From: Chryseobacterium sp.
GTDB lineage: Bacteria > Bacteroidota > Bacteroidia > Flavobacteriales > Weeksellaceae
Assembly: GCF_019236175.1 (NCBI RefSeq)
Contig: NZ_JAFAJM010000001.1
Location: forward strand, 62,001-126,000
Reading direction: 5' to 3'
DNA length: 64,000 nucleotides
Within the stretch, counting starts at the first letter, position 1. Each line of letters begins with the position of its first letter. A program made the position numbers and the translations under genes. Positions 29,630-38,600 of this stretch are shown piece after piece. The notes beneath the pieces are model-generated. The model was not told the origin of the DNA, did not search any database, and saw nothing but the letters and a program-made list of their open reading frames with translations.

Positions 29630-29667
29630 AGTCTACTTGTTTTGTAGACTAAATATTTTTAGCTTTG
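29630..29667 (+). promoter_or_regulatory. Promoter of SusC/SusD pair 3 with overlapping inverted repeat
   Basis: CTTG (29636-29639), 20-nt spacer, TAGCTTTG (29660-29667, an exact TAnnTTTG match). The inverted repeat AGTCTAC (29630-29636) / GTAGACT (29644-29650), with a 7-nt gap, straddles the -33 element, as an operator would. The predicted start lies just before the riboswitch. Confidence 0.6.
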
Positions 29668-29684
29668 CAACTATATTTCGATCG

Positions 29685-29780
29685 GCTTATAAAGAAAGAT
29701 GGAGGGAACTGACCCTGTGAGATCTTGACAACCTGCTTGTTTGCAAGGTGTTACATTCAGCCTTTAAAGGAAAAATAAGC
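29685..29780 (+). promoter_or_regulatory. SAM-I (S-box) riboswitch aptamer
   Basis: The sequence between the promoter and susC follows the SAM-I consensus: a P1 5' arm GCTTAT (29685-29690), then AAAGAAAGATGGAGGGA, CTGACCCTGTGAGATCTTG, ACAACC, a variable hairpin (CTGCTTGTTTGCAAGG) and a P1 3' arm ATAAGC (29775-29780) that is the exact reverse complement of the 5' arm. The GGAGGGA...GACCC...TGA...GACAACC core is the diagnostic part. SAM-I riboswitches sense S-adenosylmethionine and usually switch off methionine or sulfur genes when SAM is plentiful. Here the gene controlled is a nutrient importer. Confidence 0.88.
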
Positions 29781-29803
29781 ATTTGGTTTATCGTATTTAT
29801 CGA

Positions 29804-29840
29804 TGCCCTTTGCTGTGTTATCTGCAAAGGGCAAAATTTT
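29804..29840 (+). terminator. Hairpin of the riboswitch expression platform
   Basis: TGCCCTTTGC (29804-29813) pairs perfectly with GCAAAGGGCA (29824-29833) around a 10-nt loop, followed by AAATTTT. It lies 24 nt after the aptamer and 25 nt before the susC start, where a SAM-dependent terminator is expected. The U tract is short and preceded by A residues, so termination efficiency is uncertain. Confidence 0.65.
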
Positions 29841-29864
29841 AATATATGATAAATAAAATTGATT

Positions 29865-32798
29865 ATGATTGATAAAAAATTAATAAAATCTAAAATTTGG
29901 ATTCCGCCTGTTGCTGTATTTTTCTTAGGAATTGGCAGTATCAGCGGACAAAATACGAAGACTAAAAAAGATACACTTAAAGAGAAAGAGATTGATGAAG
30001 TAGTGGTTGTTGCTTATGGAAAAGCCAAAAGAACAAGCTATACAGGTTCAGTGGCAACGATTTCCAGTGATAAAATCAATAACAGAGCCATTACCAATAT
30101 TACCAAAGCGCTGGAAGGCCAGGTTCCCGGTGTGCAGGCAACCAGTTCTTCAGGGCAACCCGGAGCTACTGCAACGATCAGAATCAGGGGTATTGGCTCT
30201 ATCAGTGCATCCAGCGATCCGCTGTATGTTGTAGACGGGATTCCTTTTGACGGAAATCTGAACGCTATAAGCCCCAATGATATTGAATCCATCAGTGTAC
30301 TGAAAGATGCTACAGCAAGTGCCCTGTATGGTTCGAGGGGAGCCAACGGAATCATTATCATTACCACAAAATCAGGTAAGAAAGGAGAGGCGAAGATCAA
30401 CTTCAATATGAGCCAGGGTTTTTCCAGTAGGGCCGTAAAAGATTATAAACAAGTCAGTACCGATCAGTATTTTCAGTTATACTGGGAAGCGTTGAGAAAC
30501 GGCTATACTTCCAGTCAGGTTAATGCACAACAGGCTGCCCAAATGGCGACCAATAATCTGGTTACCGAACTGGGAATCAATCCATACGGAATTAATTATC
30601 CTAAACCTGTGGGTACGGATGGAAGACTTTTAGCAGGAGCAACCCCTCTTTGGAACGATGACTGGAGAGATGTTTTACAAAGAGTTGCTGCAAGAAGTCA
30701 GGTAGATCTGGATATCAGTGGCGGAAGTGAAAAAAGCAATTATTTCTTTTCATTAGGTTATCTGGATGACAAAGGGATCGCTATAGAATCCGGATTTAAA
30801 AAATACAGTACCAGATTAAAATTAAATTCTGAAGTAAAAAAATGGTTAAACGTAGGCGTGAACTTAAGTTATACCAACAGTATTCAACAGGCTCCGCCAT
30901 CTTCAGATTCCAAAACAAGTAACATTATTAATGCAGCAAGGGTTATTCCTTCTTTTTACCCTTATTTTGAAAGAAATCCTGATGGATCCTACGTTCTGGA
31001 TGCTGCCGGAAACAGAGTCTATGATTTTGGGAAATACAGACCTTCCAGTGCCTTACAAAATGAGAATGCTGCAGCAACCTTACCTTTGGATAAAAACGAA
31101 AATAAAGAAGACAACTTCTCAGGAAAAGGATACCTGGATTTTACATTGTTACCGGAACTGAAATTCAGATCAAGTTTCTCCGTGGATTTAGTCAATTATA
31201 ATGGTCATTATTATTCGAATCCGTTAATCGGGCAGGGAAGTGAAATTGGAGGTTCGGTAACCAGATCAAACAGCAGAACATTATCTTATACAACGAGTAA
31301 TATTCTGACCTATGATAAAAAATTCGGAAAACACCATTTCAACGTTTTGGCAGGTCAGGAATTTTACAAATACGATTATCAGACGATTTCAGGAACGAGA
31401 AGTCAGTTTTCACTTCCTTATTACTATGAACCGGATGCTGCCGCTTTATTGGGAAGTTTCAGTGGAAACAGCGATAAAGTAAGCCTCTTGAGTTACCTTG
31501 GGAAAATTGAATATGACTTCAATAATACCTATTTCTTATCCGCCTCAGGGAGAGCAGACGGATCTTCAAGATTCTTTGAAGATAACAGATGGGGAAAATT
31601 CTGGTCTGTAGGAGGTTCATGGAAAATTTCAAATGAAGAGTTTATCAAAAATCTTAATTTCTTCAATCAGCTGACCCTTCGTGCAAGTTACGGAGGACAG
31701 GGGAATGATAAATTATTACAACCCAATAAACTCCCTCTTTATTACGCTTATCAGGAATTATATAAATTCTATAATAACCTTGGTGAGCCCGGAGCTGTTC
31801 TGGAAAAAGCAAGAACAAACGGTTTGAAATGGGAAACCAACCTGAATCTGAATGTTGGATTGGAGTTTGCCATTCTCAATAACAGAGTAAAGGGAAATAT
31901 CGAATATTTTGAAAGAAAAAGCCAGGACCTTTTATTTAATATGCCGGTAGCTCCGTCCCTGGGAATCAATGATTTTCCTGCCAACATCGGAACGATAAAA
32001 AATACCGGTTTTGAGTTTTCATTATTCACAACACCTGTCAGAACCGACGACTTCCAATGGAATGTAGATATCAATCTGAGTACTCTAAATAACAGAATTA
32101 CCAAACTGCCTAAGGGCTCTATCCTTACCGGAACAAAGCTCTTGCGTGAAGGAGGTTCCGTATATGACTTCTATATTCCGGAATGGGCAGGAGTAGATCC
32201 TAGTAACGGAAAACCTTTATGGAAAACCTTTAGTACAGATGCTAACGGAAATACAGTAGAAGGAACAACTTCCGAATATGCAAAAGCTACCAGAACTTTG
32301 CAGGGGTCTGCATTAGCAAAAGTAACAGGAGGGCTTAGTACAAGTATTGCTTATAAGAATTTTGATTTCTCAGCACTACTGACGTTCAAGATCGGAGGGA
32401 AAATTCTGGATACCGATTATACTTCATTAATGCACAACGGAAGTGCGGGAGGCCGTGCATGGAGTGCGGAAATGCTAAACAGGTGGACGCCTGAAAACCC
32501 TAATACGGATGTACCGGGACTAAGCACAATTACTAATAACTGGACTTCCAATTCTTCGAGATTTTTATACTCAGGTACCTATGCAAGACTTAAAAATGTA
32601 AGCTTAGGATATACACTCCCTTCAGATTATTTTGAAAAAATGGGACTTAAGAAATTCAGAATTTATATTCAGGCAGAAAACCTCCTTACTTTCTATAAGC
32701 ATAAAGGAATGGATCCTGAGCAGGCTCTGGACGGAACTACTTATTACAGATATCCGGCCATGAGAACGATTACTTTTGGTCTTCAGGCTACTCTTTAA
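29865..32798 (+). CDS. SusC/RagA-family TonB-linked outer-membrane protein (pair 3, SAM-riboswitch controlled)
   Basis: 977-aa TonB-dependent importer. ATG at 29865 is preferred over the in-frame TTG at 29859; it gives MIDKKLIKSKIWIPPVAVFFLGIG and a signal peptide ending near SISGQ. The TonB-box-like EIDEVVVVAYGKAKRTSYTGSV is followed by a plug with RIRGIGSISASSDPLYVVDGIPF and LKDATASALYGSRGANGIIIITTKSGKKG, and a barrel ending TITFGLQATL. It lies directly behind a SAM-I riboswitch, unlike pairs 1 and 2, so its substrate is probably linked to methionine or sulfur supply (inference). The SusD partner follows after 17 nt. Confidence 0.95.
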   Translation: MIDKKLIKSKIWIPPVAVFFLGIGSISGQNTKTKKDTLKEKEIDEVVVVAYGKAKRTSYTGSVATISSDKINNRAITNITKALEGQVPGVQATSSSGQPGATATIRIRGIGSISASSDPLYVVDGIPFDGNLNAISPNDIESISVLKDATASALYGSRGANGIIIITTKSGKKGEAKINFNMSQGFSSRAVKDYKQVSTDQYFQLYWEALRNGYTSSQVNAQQAAQMATNNLVTELGINPYGINYPKPVGTDGRLLAGATPLWNDDWRDVLQRVAARSQVDLDISGGSEKSNYFFSLGYLDDKGIAIESGFKKYSTRLKLNSEVKKWLNVGVNLSYTNSIQQAPPSSDSKTSNIINAARVIPSFYPYFERNPDGSYVLDAAGNRVYDFGKYRPSSALQNENAAATLPLDKNENKEDNFSGKGYLDFTLLPELKFRSSFSVDLVNYNGHYYSNPLIGQGSEIGGSVTRSNSRTLSYTTSNILTYDKKFGKHHFNVLAGQEFYKYDYQTISGTRSQFSLPYYYEPDAAALLGSFSGNSDKVSLLSYLGKIEYDFNNTYFLSASGRADGSSRFFEDNRWGKFWSVGGSWKISNEEFIKNLNFFNQLTLRASYGGQGNDKLLQPNKLPLYYAYQELYKFYNNLGEPGAVLEKARTNGLKWETNLNLNVGLEFAILNNRVKGNIEYFERKSQDLLFNMPVAPSLGINDFPANIGTIKNTGFEFSLFTTPVRTDDFQWNVDINLSTLNNRITKLPKGSILTGTKLLREGGSVYDFYIPEWAGVDPSNGKPLWKTFSTDANGNTVEGTTSEYAKATRTLQGSALAKVTGGLSTSIAYKNFDFSALLTFKIGGKILDTDYTSLMHNGSAGGRAWSAEMLNRWTPENPNTDVPGLSTITNNWTSNSSRFLYSGTYARLKNVSLGYTLPSDYFEKMGLKKFRIYIQAENLLTFYKHKGMDPEQALDGTTYYRYPAMRTITFGLQATL

Positions 32799-32815
32799 CT
32801 CTTAAAATTGAAACA

Positions 32816-34309
32816 ATGAAAAAATTAAAATATTTATCTCTTGCTGTCATCACTTCATGGCTGTTTACAAGCTGTGAAAGTGAGCTGGAAACCGCTCCGA
32901 CAAATCAGGCTAACGATGTGGAGGTTTTTAAAACGGCAGAAAGTGCAGAAACCGTAATTAACGGGGCCTGGGCGAAATTCAATGACGACGGTACTACCTA
33001 CGCCAATATCGGATATTCAACCGTATTACGTGCCAGTGATGCCATGGGAAGCGATGTAGCAATACTGACCAATAAATATGGTTTTGCCGCAGCCTATAAC
33101 TTTACAGAAATGGTGAACAGTACTGCGGGACGTCCGGCATTTATATGGTCAATGCTTTATTCTACAATTAACAATATGAATAATGTGATTGCCAGAATTG
33201 ACGGTACGGAAGGAAGCCAGGAAAAAAAGAACCAGGTAAAAGGGCAGGCACGAGCATTGCGTGCTTTCTGCTACCTGAATATTGCAAGTTTTTATCAGTT
33301 CAGTTATTTTAAGGATAAAAATGCTTTAACGGCTCCAATTTACACAGAACCTTCAACCATAACTTCGGTACCCAAGAAAAGAGCAAGTCTGGAGGAAATT
33401 TATACTTTAATTAAAAGCGATCTTAGTGATGCGGATAAGTTACTGAAAGATTACAGCCGGAATAATAAGGATAAAATCAATCGCGCGGTAGTCAACGGGA
33501 TTTTAGCAAGGGTATACCTGAATACTGGGGAATGGACTAAAGCTTCTGCTTCCGCAAAAATTGCGAGAGAAGGCTATCCTTTAATGACTCCTGAAAAATA
33601 TAAAGACGGTTTCAATGATATCAATAATGGAGAATGGATCTGGGGACATGGCCAGACTCAGGAACAGTCGGGAGCCAGCTATGCATTCCATTACCTGGAC
33701 GTATCTTCTTCCGGAAGTTATTATTATAGTTTTATGGCAGACCCTTATTTTAAAGATTTGTTTGATACTAATGATATCAGATATCAGCTATTCTCATGGG
33801 ATGGCCTGAAAGGTAGAGAAGGCCTTTTGAGGTATGCCAAATTTAAATTTAAAACAGGGCTTATTGCCGATATCGTGTATATGAGAGCCGCCGAAATGTA
33901 TCTGATTGAAGCTGAAGCTGAAGCCAGAAACGGAAATGTTTCCCAGGCAGTCACTGTTTTGAATCAGTTGAAAACAGCCAGAAAAGCAAATGTTTACAGT
34001 GGCTCTTTAGCCCAGGATAATGTGATAAAAGAAGTCCTGACTGAGAGAAGAAAAGAATTGTTCGGGGAAGGATTCTCTTTATCAGATATTATCAGAACAC
34101 AGGGAACTGTGGTCAGAAAACGTTTTGCAGATGCAAGTGGCCAGCCTGTTAAAGTTCAGATAACAACACCTGACGGAACGATAAAAACAGTAGACGGAAG
34201 AGGGCATTCTATTTTTGCATTCCCTGATCAGTCCGGATTTGTACCCAACAGTAAATATTATCTGTTTAGTATTCCGCAGAAGGAATTTGAAAATAACCCT
34301 AATTTATAA
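32816..34309 (+). CDS. SusD/RagB-family nutrient-binding lipoprotein (pair 3)
   Basis: 497-aa surface lipoprotein partner of the riboswitch-controlled SusC. The lipobox is SWLFTSCESELET with lipidated C20. TPR-like helices include KGQARALRAFCYLNIASFYQFSYF, and the C-terminal SusD part has DIVYMRAAEMYLIEAEAEARNGN and ELFGEGFSLSDIIRTQGTVVRKRF. The sequence near the C-terminus has a short insertion (QITTPDGTIKTVDGRG) compared with pairs 1 and 2. The ligand is unknown; regulation by SAM points to methionine, a methionine peptide or another organosulfur compound. A terminator follows. Confidence 0.94.
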   Translation: MKKLKYLSLAVITSWLFTSCESELETAPTNQANDVEVFKTAESAETVINGAWAKFNDDGTTYANIGYSTVLRASDAMGSDVAILTNKYGFAAAYNFTEMVNSTAGRPAFIWSMLYSTINNMNNVIARIDGTEGSQEKKNQVKGQARALRAFCYLNIASFYQFSYFKDKNALTAPIYTEPSTITSVPKKRASLEEIYTLIKSDLSDADKLLKDYSRNNKDKINRAVVNGILARVYLNTGEWTKASASAKIAREGYPLMTPEKYKDGFNDINNGEWIWGHGQTQEQSGASYAFHYLDVSSSGSYYYSFMADPYFKDLFDTNDIRYQLFSWDGLKGREGLLRYAKFKFKTGLIADIVYMRAAEMYLIEAEAEARNGNVSQAVTVLNQLKTARKANVYSGSLAQDNVIKEVLTERRKELFGEGFSLSDIIRTQGTVVRKRFADASGQPVKVQITTPDGTIKTVDGRGHSIFAFPDQSGFVPNSKYYLFSIPQKEFENNPNL

Positions 34310-34340
34310 TCTCTCGTTCATAATTAGATTTGATTTTTTA

Positions 34341-34367
34341 AACCACCGCATTTGCGGTGGTTTTTTT
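34341..34367. terminator. Intrinsic terminator after SusC/SusD pair 3
   Basis: AACCACCGC (34341-34349) pairs perfectly with GCGGTGGTT (34354-34362), followed by seven T residues (34361-34367). It also separates the convergent gene on the minus strand. Confidence 0.92.
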
Positions 34368-34380
34368 ATGATCATACAGC

Positions 34381-34938
34381 TTATTTTAAAACCACTGTAA
34401 GGAGATTTGATTTTATCTCACCGGAATACAGGGGAACTGTATTGTCAAAATTGATAAGGCTTTCGCGAACGGTTTCAGGATGGTAGATCAACCTGAATTG
34501 CACAGTCTTCCCCTGATGTTCATTGCCGAACATATAATAATTCCGATTATTTCCATATACAGACTCATGTTTTTTTAAGAATATAAGCAATGGAAAAGTG
34601 AAAACATAAGATTCATCAGGATTTAAAATAAAAAAAAGGTCTTTCACTGTTTGAAAATCAGCTGGATAGTCATGATCTTGGCCTTGTACTATATTCTGTA
34701 TCTTGTATCTTGTTTTTACGGATAAACGAATGTCATCAAAATCATATGCCTGAGATAAAGGTGTAAACAGATTGGTCTTGTAGCGGAATAAGGTGATTCT
34801 TTCCTTACATCTGCTGGTCAATTTTACCTGTAAACTGTCATTTTTATTCAGATTTGCCGTCATACTAACGCAGTTCGTCTGAGAAAAGAGCAGGCTATAC
34901 TGAACAATGAATAATAATGTGATTTGTTTTATATTCAT
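34381..34938 (-). CDS. Secreted protein of unknown function
   Basis: 185-aa protein from MNIKQITLLFIVQYSLLFSQ, a convincing signal peptide; the open frame extends nine codons further upstream (to 34965), but those residues would bury the signal. I do not recognise a family. The mature part has two cysteines (NCVSM and SRCKER), a beta-rich composition with repeated Tyr, Phe and Asn, and the segment FFILNPDESYVFTFPLLIFLKKH. It is convergent with the SusD gene across a terminator and divergent from the metal-efflux genes. No role can be inferred. Confidence 0.75.
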   Translation of the reverse strand: MNIKQITLLFIVQYSLLFSQTNCVSMTANLNKNDSLQVKLTSRCKERITLFRYKTNLFTPLSQAYDFDDIRLSVKTRYKIQNIVQGQDHDYPADFQTVKDLFFILNPDESYVFTFPLLIFLKKHESVYGNNRNYYMFGNEHQGKTVQFRLIYHPETVRESLINFDNTVPLYSGEIKSNLLTVVLK

Positions 34939-35131
34939 TTTTTTAGTCTGTAAATTTTTAAACACCGGATATTATTTTTTCAGATAACGAGAAAATTCAG
35001 GAGAAATAGCCTGGAGTCTGTATTTTTGAAACTGGTCAAATTTATAAATAAAGATCTTATTGCTTCGTGTAGAAAAATATTTTTTTGAGGATTAAAAATA
35101 ATTCTGCACGACATACTAAGATTCGAGACTG

Positions 35132-35163
35132 TTTATTCATTTTAGAAAAAAGCCTTACCTTTG
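35132..35163 (+). promoter_or_regulatory. Promoter of the DUF6660-like gene (near-leaderless)
   Basis: TTTA (35132-35135, near TTTG), 20-nt spacer, TACCTTTG (35156-35163, exact TAnnTTTG match). The ATG follows at 35169, so transcription would begin at or within a few nucleotides of the start codon. Confidence 0.6.
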
Positions 35164-35168
35164 TTGCA

Positions 35169-35492
35169 ATGAATCTGTTAAGATGGATACTGGCAATTTA
35201 TTTCATGGCGTTATCATTAATGCCATGTGAAGATACGTCCAGACCATTGGATACCGGGAATAAAAAAATTGCGGTAAGTATCCAAGGGGTTCACTCAGGC
35301 GAAAAGGGTGATATCTGTTCTCCGCTTTGTGCCTGCAGCTGTTGCCAGATTACGGTTTCAGCTTTTAAAATGGATCCGTTACTGGAGATTCCTGAACAGA
35401 TTCCTGCTTATTTCTCCAAGAAAATTCTTTTCCAGAAGAATGACTTTGCTTACCAGGTGTATGACCACGTCTGGCAGCCACCCAAAATTTAA
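35169..35492 (+). CDS. Small Cys-rich DUF6660-like protein upstream of the metal pump
   Basis: 107 aa from ATG at 35169; the open frame reaches back to 35085, but the promoter lies inside that stretch and MNLLRWILAIYFMALSLMPC is the natural N-terminus. It has one signal or anchor segment and a cysteine cluster SPLCACSCCQITVSAF (CxCxCC) in the middle. This pattern fits the DUF6660 family, which is repeatedly found ahead of CusA/CzcA pumps in Bacteroidota; the function is unknown. The Cys cluster and the neighbours suggest metal binding in the periplasm (inference). czcA follows 137 nt later with its own operator and promoter. Confidence 0.75.
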   Translation: MNLLRWILAIYFMALSLMPCEDTSRPLDTGNKKIAVSIQGVHSGEKGDICSPLCACSCCQITVSAFKMDPLLEIPEQIPAYFSKKILFQKNDFAYQVYDHVWQPPKI

Positions 35493-35540
35493 TTTTTATT
35501 GATTTTTAGAAAGTATGCTTTCTAAGCACTTGAAACTTTG

Positions 35541-35576
35541 CAATACCATTGCAGGGGTTTTCAGGATATTTTTGCT
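35541..35576 (+). promoter_or_regulatory. Palindromic operator and -7 box of czcA
   Basis: TGCAAT-ACC-ATTGCA (35541-35555) is a perfect 6-3-6 inverted repeat. Thirteen nt later is TATTTTTG (35569-35576), a TAnnTTTG box. There is no TTTG at the normal -33 distance. The same palindrome at the same spacing precedes the P-type ATPase gene at 43683. Confidence 0.65.
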
Positions 35577-35629
35577 GCAGTATTATACCCTGTATGCATT
35601 CATTTTTCAATAAAAATTAAATATAAATC

Positions 35630-38600
35630 GTGTTAGATAAAATCATAAAATTCAGTATTAAAAATAAGGTCATTATCGGAATTATGACTTTACTGCTGAT
35701 TATCTGGGGAACCTGGAGTGCTACCAGACTGCCGATAGATGCGGTCCCGGATATTACCAATAATCAGGTGCAGATCATCACCGTATGTCCTACACTGGCA
35801 GGACAGGAAGTAGAGCAGCTGGTTACCTTTCCTATTGAACAAAGTATTGCAAACGTTCCGGATATTCAGGAAACCAGAAGTATTTCAAGGTTTGGGCTTT
35901 CCGTAATTACCGTCGTTTTCAAAGAAGATGTTAATATTTACTTTGCAAGACAGCTGATCAGTGAGCAGTTAAAAAATGCAGTTGAAGAAATCCCGAAAGG
36001 AGTAGGAACTCCGGAACTGGCTCCGGTAAGTACCGGTCTTGGAGAAGTTTATCAGTATATTCTTCACCCTAAAAAAGGAAGTGAGAAAAAATACAATGCA
36101 AAAGATCTCAGAACAATGCAGGACTGGATCGTTCGCAGGCAGCTCAACGGAACTCCGGGTGTGGCTGAAATCAACAGTTTTGGAGGAGAATTAAAACAAT
36201 ATGAGGTAGCGATTGATCCCAACCGATTAAAGGCAATGGGTACAAGTATTACCGAAATATTCACTGCACTTGAAAAAAATAATCAGAATACCGGAGGTGC
36301 TTATATTGATAAAAAACCAAATGCTTATTTCATAAGGGGAATAGGTCTTGTAACTTCCCTTGAAGATATCAAAAATATAGCCGTTAAAAATGAAACCGGC
36401 AGTGTTCCGATTTTTATAAAAGATGTAGCCGATGTCCGTCTGGGAAGTGCCGTTCGCTATGGAGCGCTGACTTATGACGGGAAAGTAGATGCTGTAGGTG
36501 GTGTGGTCATGATGCTGAAAGGAGCAAACAGTAATGAAGTCGTAAATAATATTAAAGCTAAAATTCCGACCATTCAGAAATCTCTTCCTGATGATGTGGT
36601 TATAGAGCCGTTTCTGGACAGAACCGATTTAGTCGGAAGAGCCATCAGTACCGTTCAGAAAAACCTTATTGAAGGAGCGCTGATTGTTATTTTTGTCCTT
36701 GTCATCTTTCTGGGCAATCTTAGAGCAGGGCTTATCGTGGCTTCAGCGATTCCTTTATCTCTTTTGTTTGCGTTGGGAATGATGAATGTCTTCGGAGTAA
36801 GTGCCAATCTGATGAGCCTTGGAGCTATCGATTTCGGGTTAATTGTTGATGGCGCTGTGATTATTGTGGAGGCAACCCTCCATCATTTAGGATTAAGAAA
36901 ATCCGTACGTGCCCTGACGCAGTCTGAAATGGATGAAGAAGTATTTCTTTCTGCTTCAAAAATAAGGAGTAGTGCCGCTTTTGGAGAAATTATTATCCTG
37001 ATCGTGTACATCCCGATTCTTACTTTGGCCGGAGTAGAAGGGAAAATGTTTACCCCAATGGCAAAAACTGTAGGTTTCGCTATTTTGGGAGCCTTAATTC
37101 TGTCACTGACTTATATCCCGATGATGAGTGCGCTGTTCTTATCCAAGAAAATTTCCCATAAAGAAACTTTTTCAGATAAAATGATGAACCGCCTGCAAAA
37201 GATCTACCAGCCTTTATTAAAGAAAGCTGTTCAGGTAAAATATGCTGTGGTTTCGGTAACGGTAGTGGTATTTGTGGTCGCCGCATTCATCTTTAAAAAT
37301 ATGGGTGGGGAATTTATTCCACAGCTGCAGGAGGGAGATTTTGCTTTCCATTGTATATTACCGCAGGGAAGTTCACTGAGCCAGAGTATAGAAACGTCAA
37401 TGCAGGCTTCCCGAATTATCAAACAGTTTGATGAGGTGAAAATGGTTGTGGGAAAAACAGGATCTGCAGAAGTGCCTACCGATCCGATGCCGCCTGAAGC
37501 AACAGATATGATTGTGGTACTGAAACCTCAGAGTGAATGGAAAACCAAAAAATCATATAATGAACTGGCTGATGAAATCAGTGAGAAACTGGAAACTATT
37601 CCGGGAGTATTCTTTGAGAAAAATCAGCCTATCCAGATGCGTTTTAATGAGCTGATGACCGGGATCAGACAGGATGTAGCCGTGAAAATTTTCGGGGAAA
37701 ATCTGGATTCACTGGCGGTATATGCCGATAAAGTAGGGAAGGTGATTCAGACTGTTGATGGCGCTACGGCTCCTCAGATCGAAAGAGTAAGTGGCCTTCC
37801 TCAGATCAATGTACAGTATGACAGAACCAGAATTGCCAATTACGGATTGAATATTGAAGACGTAAACAATGCCGTAAGTACTGCCTTTGCAGGAAAAGCG
37901 GCAGGCCAGGTTTTTGAAAATGAAAGACGTTTTGATCTGGTAGTCCGTCTGGACAGTCTTCACAGAACAGATATTGCTGATGTGAATAATCTGATGCTCA
38001 CCTCAGGTACGGGAGCTCAGATTCCATTGTCACAGGTAGCTAATATAAGCTACAAACTAGGTCCGGCCCAAATCAGCCGAGAGCAGGGAAAACGAAGAAT
38101 TGTTATCGGTTTCAATGTAAAAGGACGCGATGTGGAAAGTGTGGTAAAAGATATTCAAAGCAAACTGGATCGACAGATCAAATTACCGTCGGGATACTAC
38201 TTTACCTACGGCGGACAGTTTGAAAACCTTCAGGAAGCTAGCAAACGTCTGATGATTGCTGTTCCGGTATCATTGCTTCTTATTTTTATGTTGTTGTATT
38301 TCACATTCAGATCGTTTAAACAGGCTGCTTTGATTTTTACTGCTATTCCGATGAGTGCCATTGGAGGGATATTTGCTCTTCTCTTAAGAGATATGCCTTT
38401 CAGTATCAGTGCGGGAATCGGGTTTATTGCTTTATTTGGTGTTGCGGTACTTAACGGAATTGTTTTAATCGGAACATTCAATGAACTGGAAAAAGAAGGC
38501 GAAACAGATATTCTGAAAAGAGTTTTTGAAGGAACAAAAACCAGATTAAGACCGGTTCTGATGACAGCCACCGTTGCTTCTCTGGGATTTTTACCCATGG

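Noticed and set aside
29859..29864. TTG at 29859 as the start of the third SusC gene
   Set aside because: ATG two codons later (29865) gives a normal signal peptide; the TTG adds only two residues and has no support.
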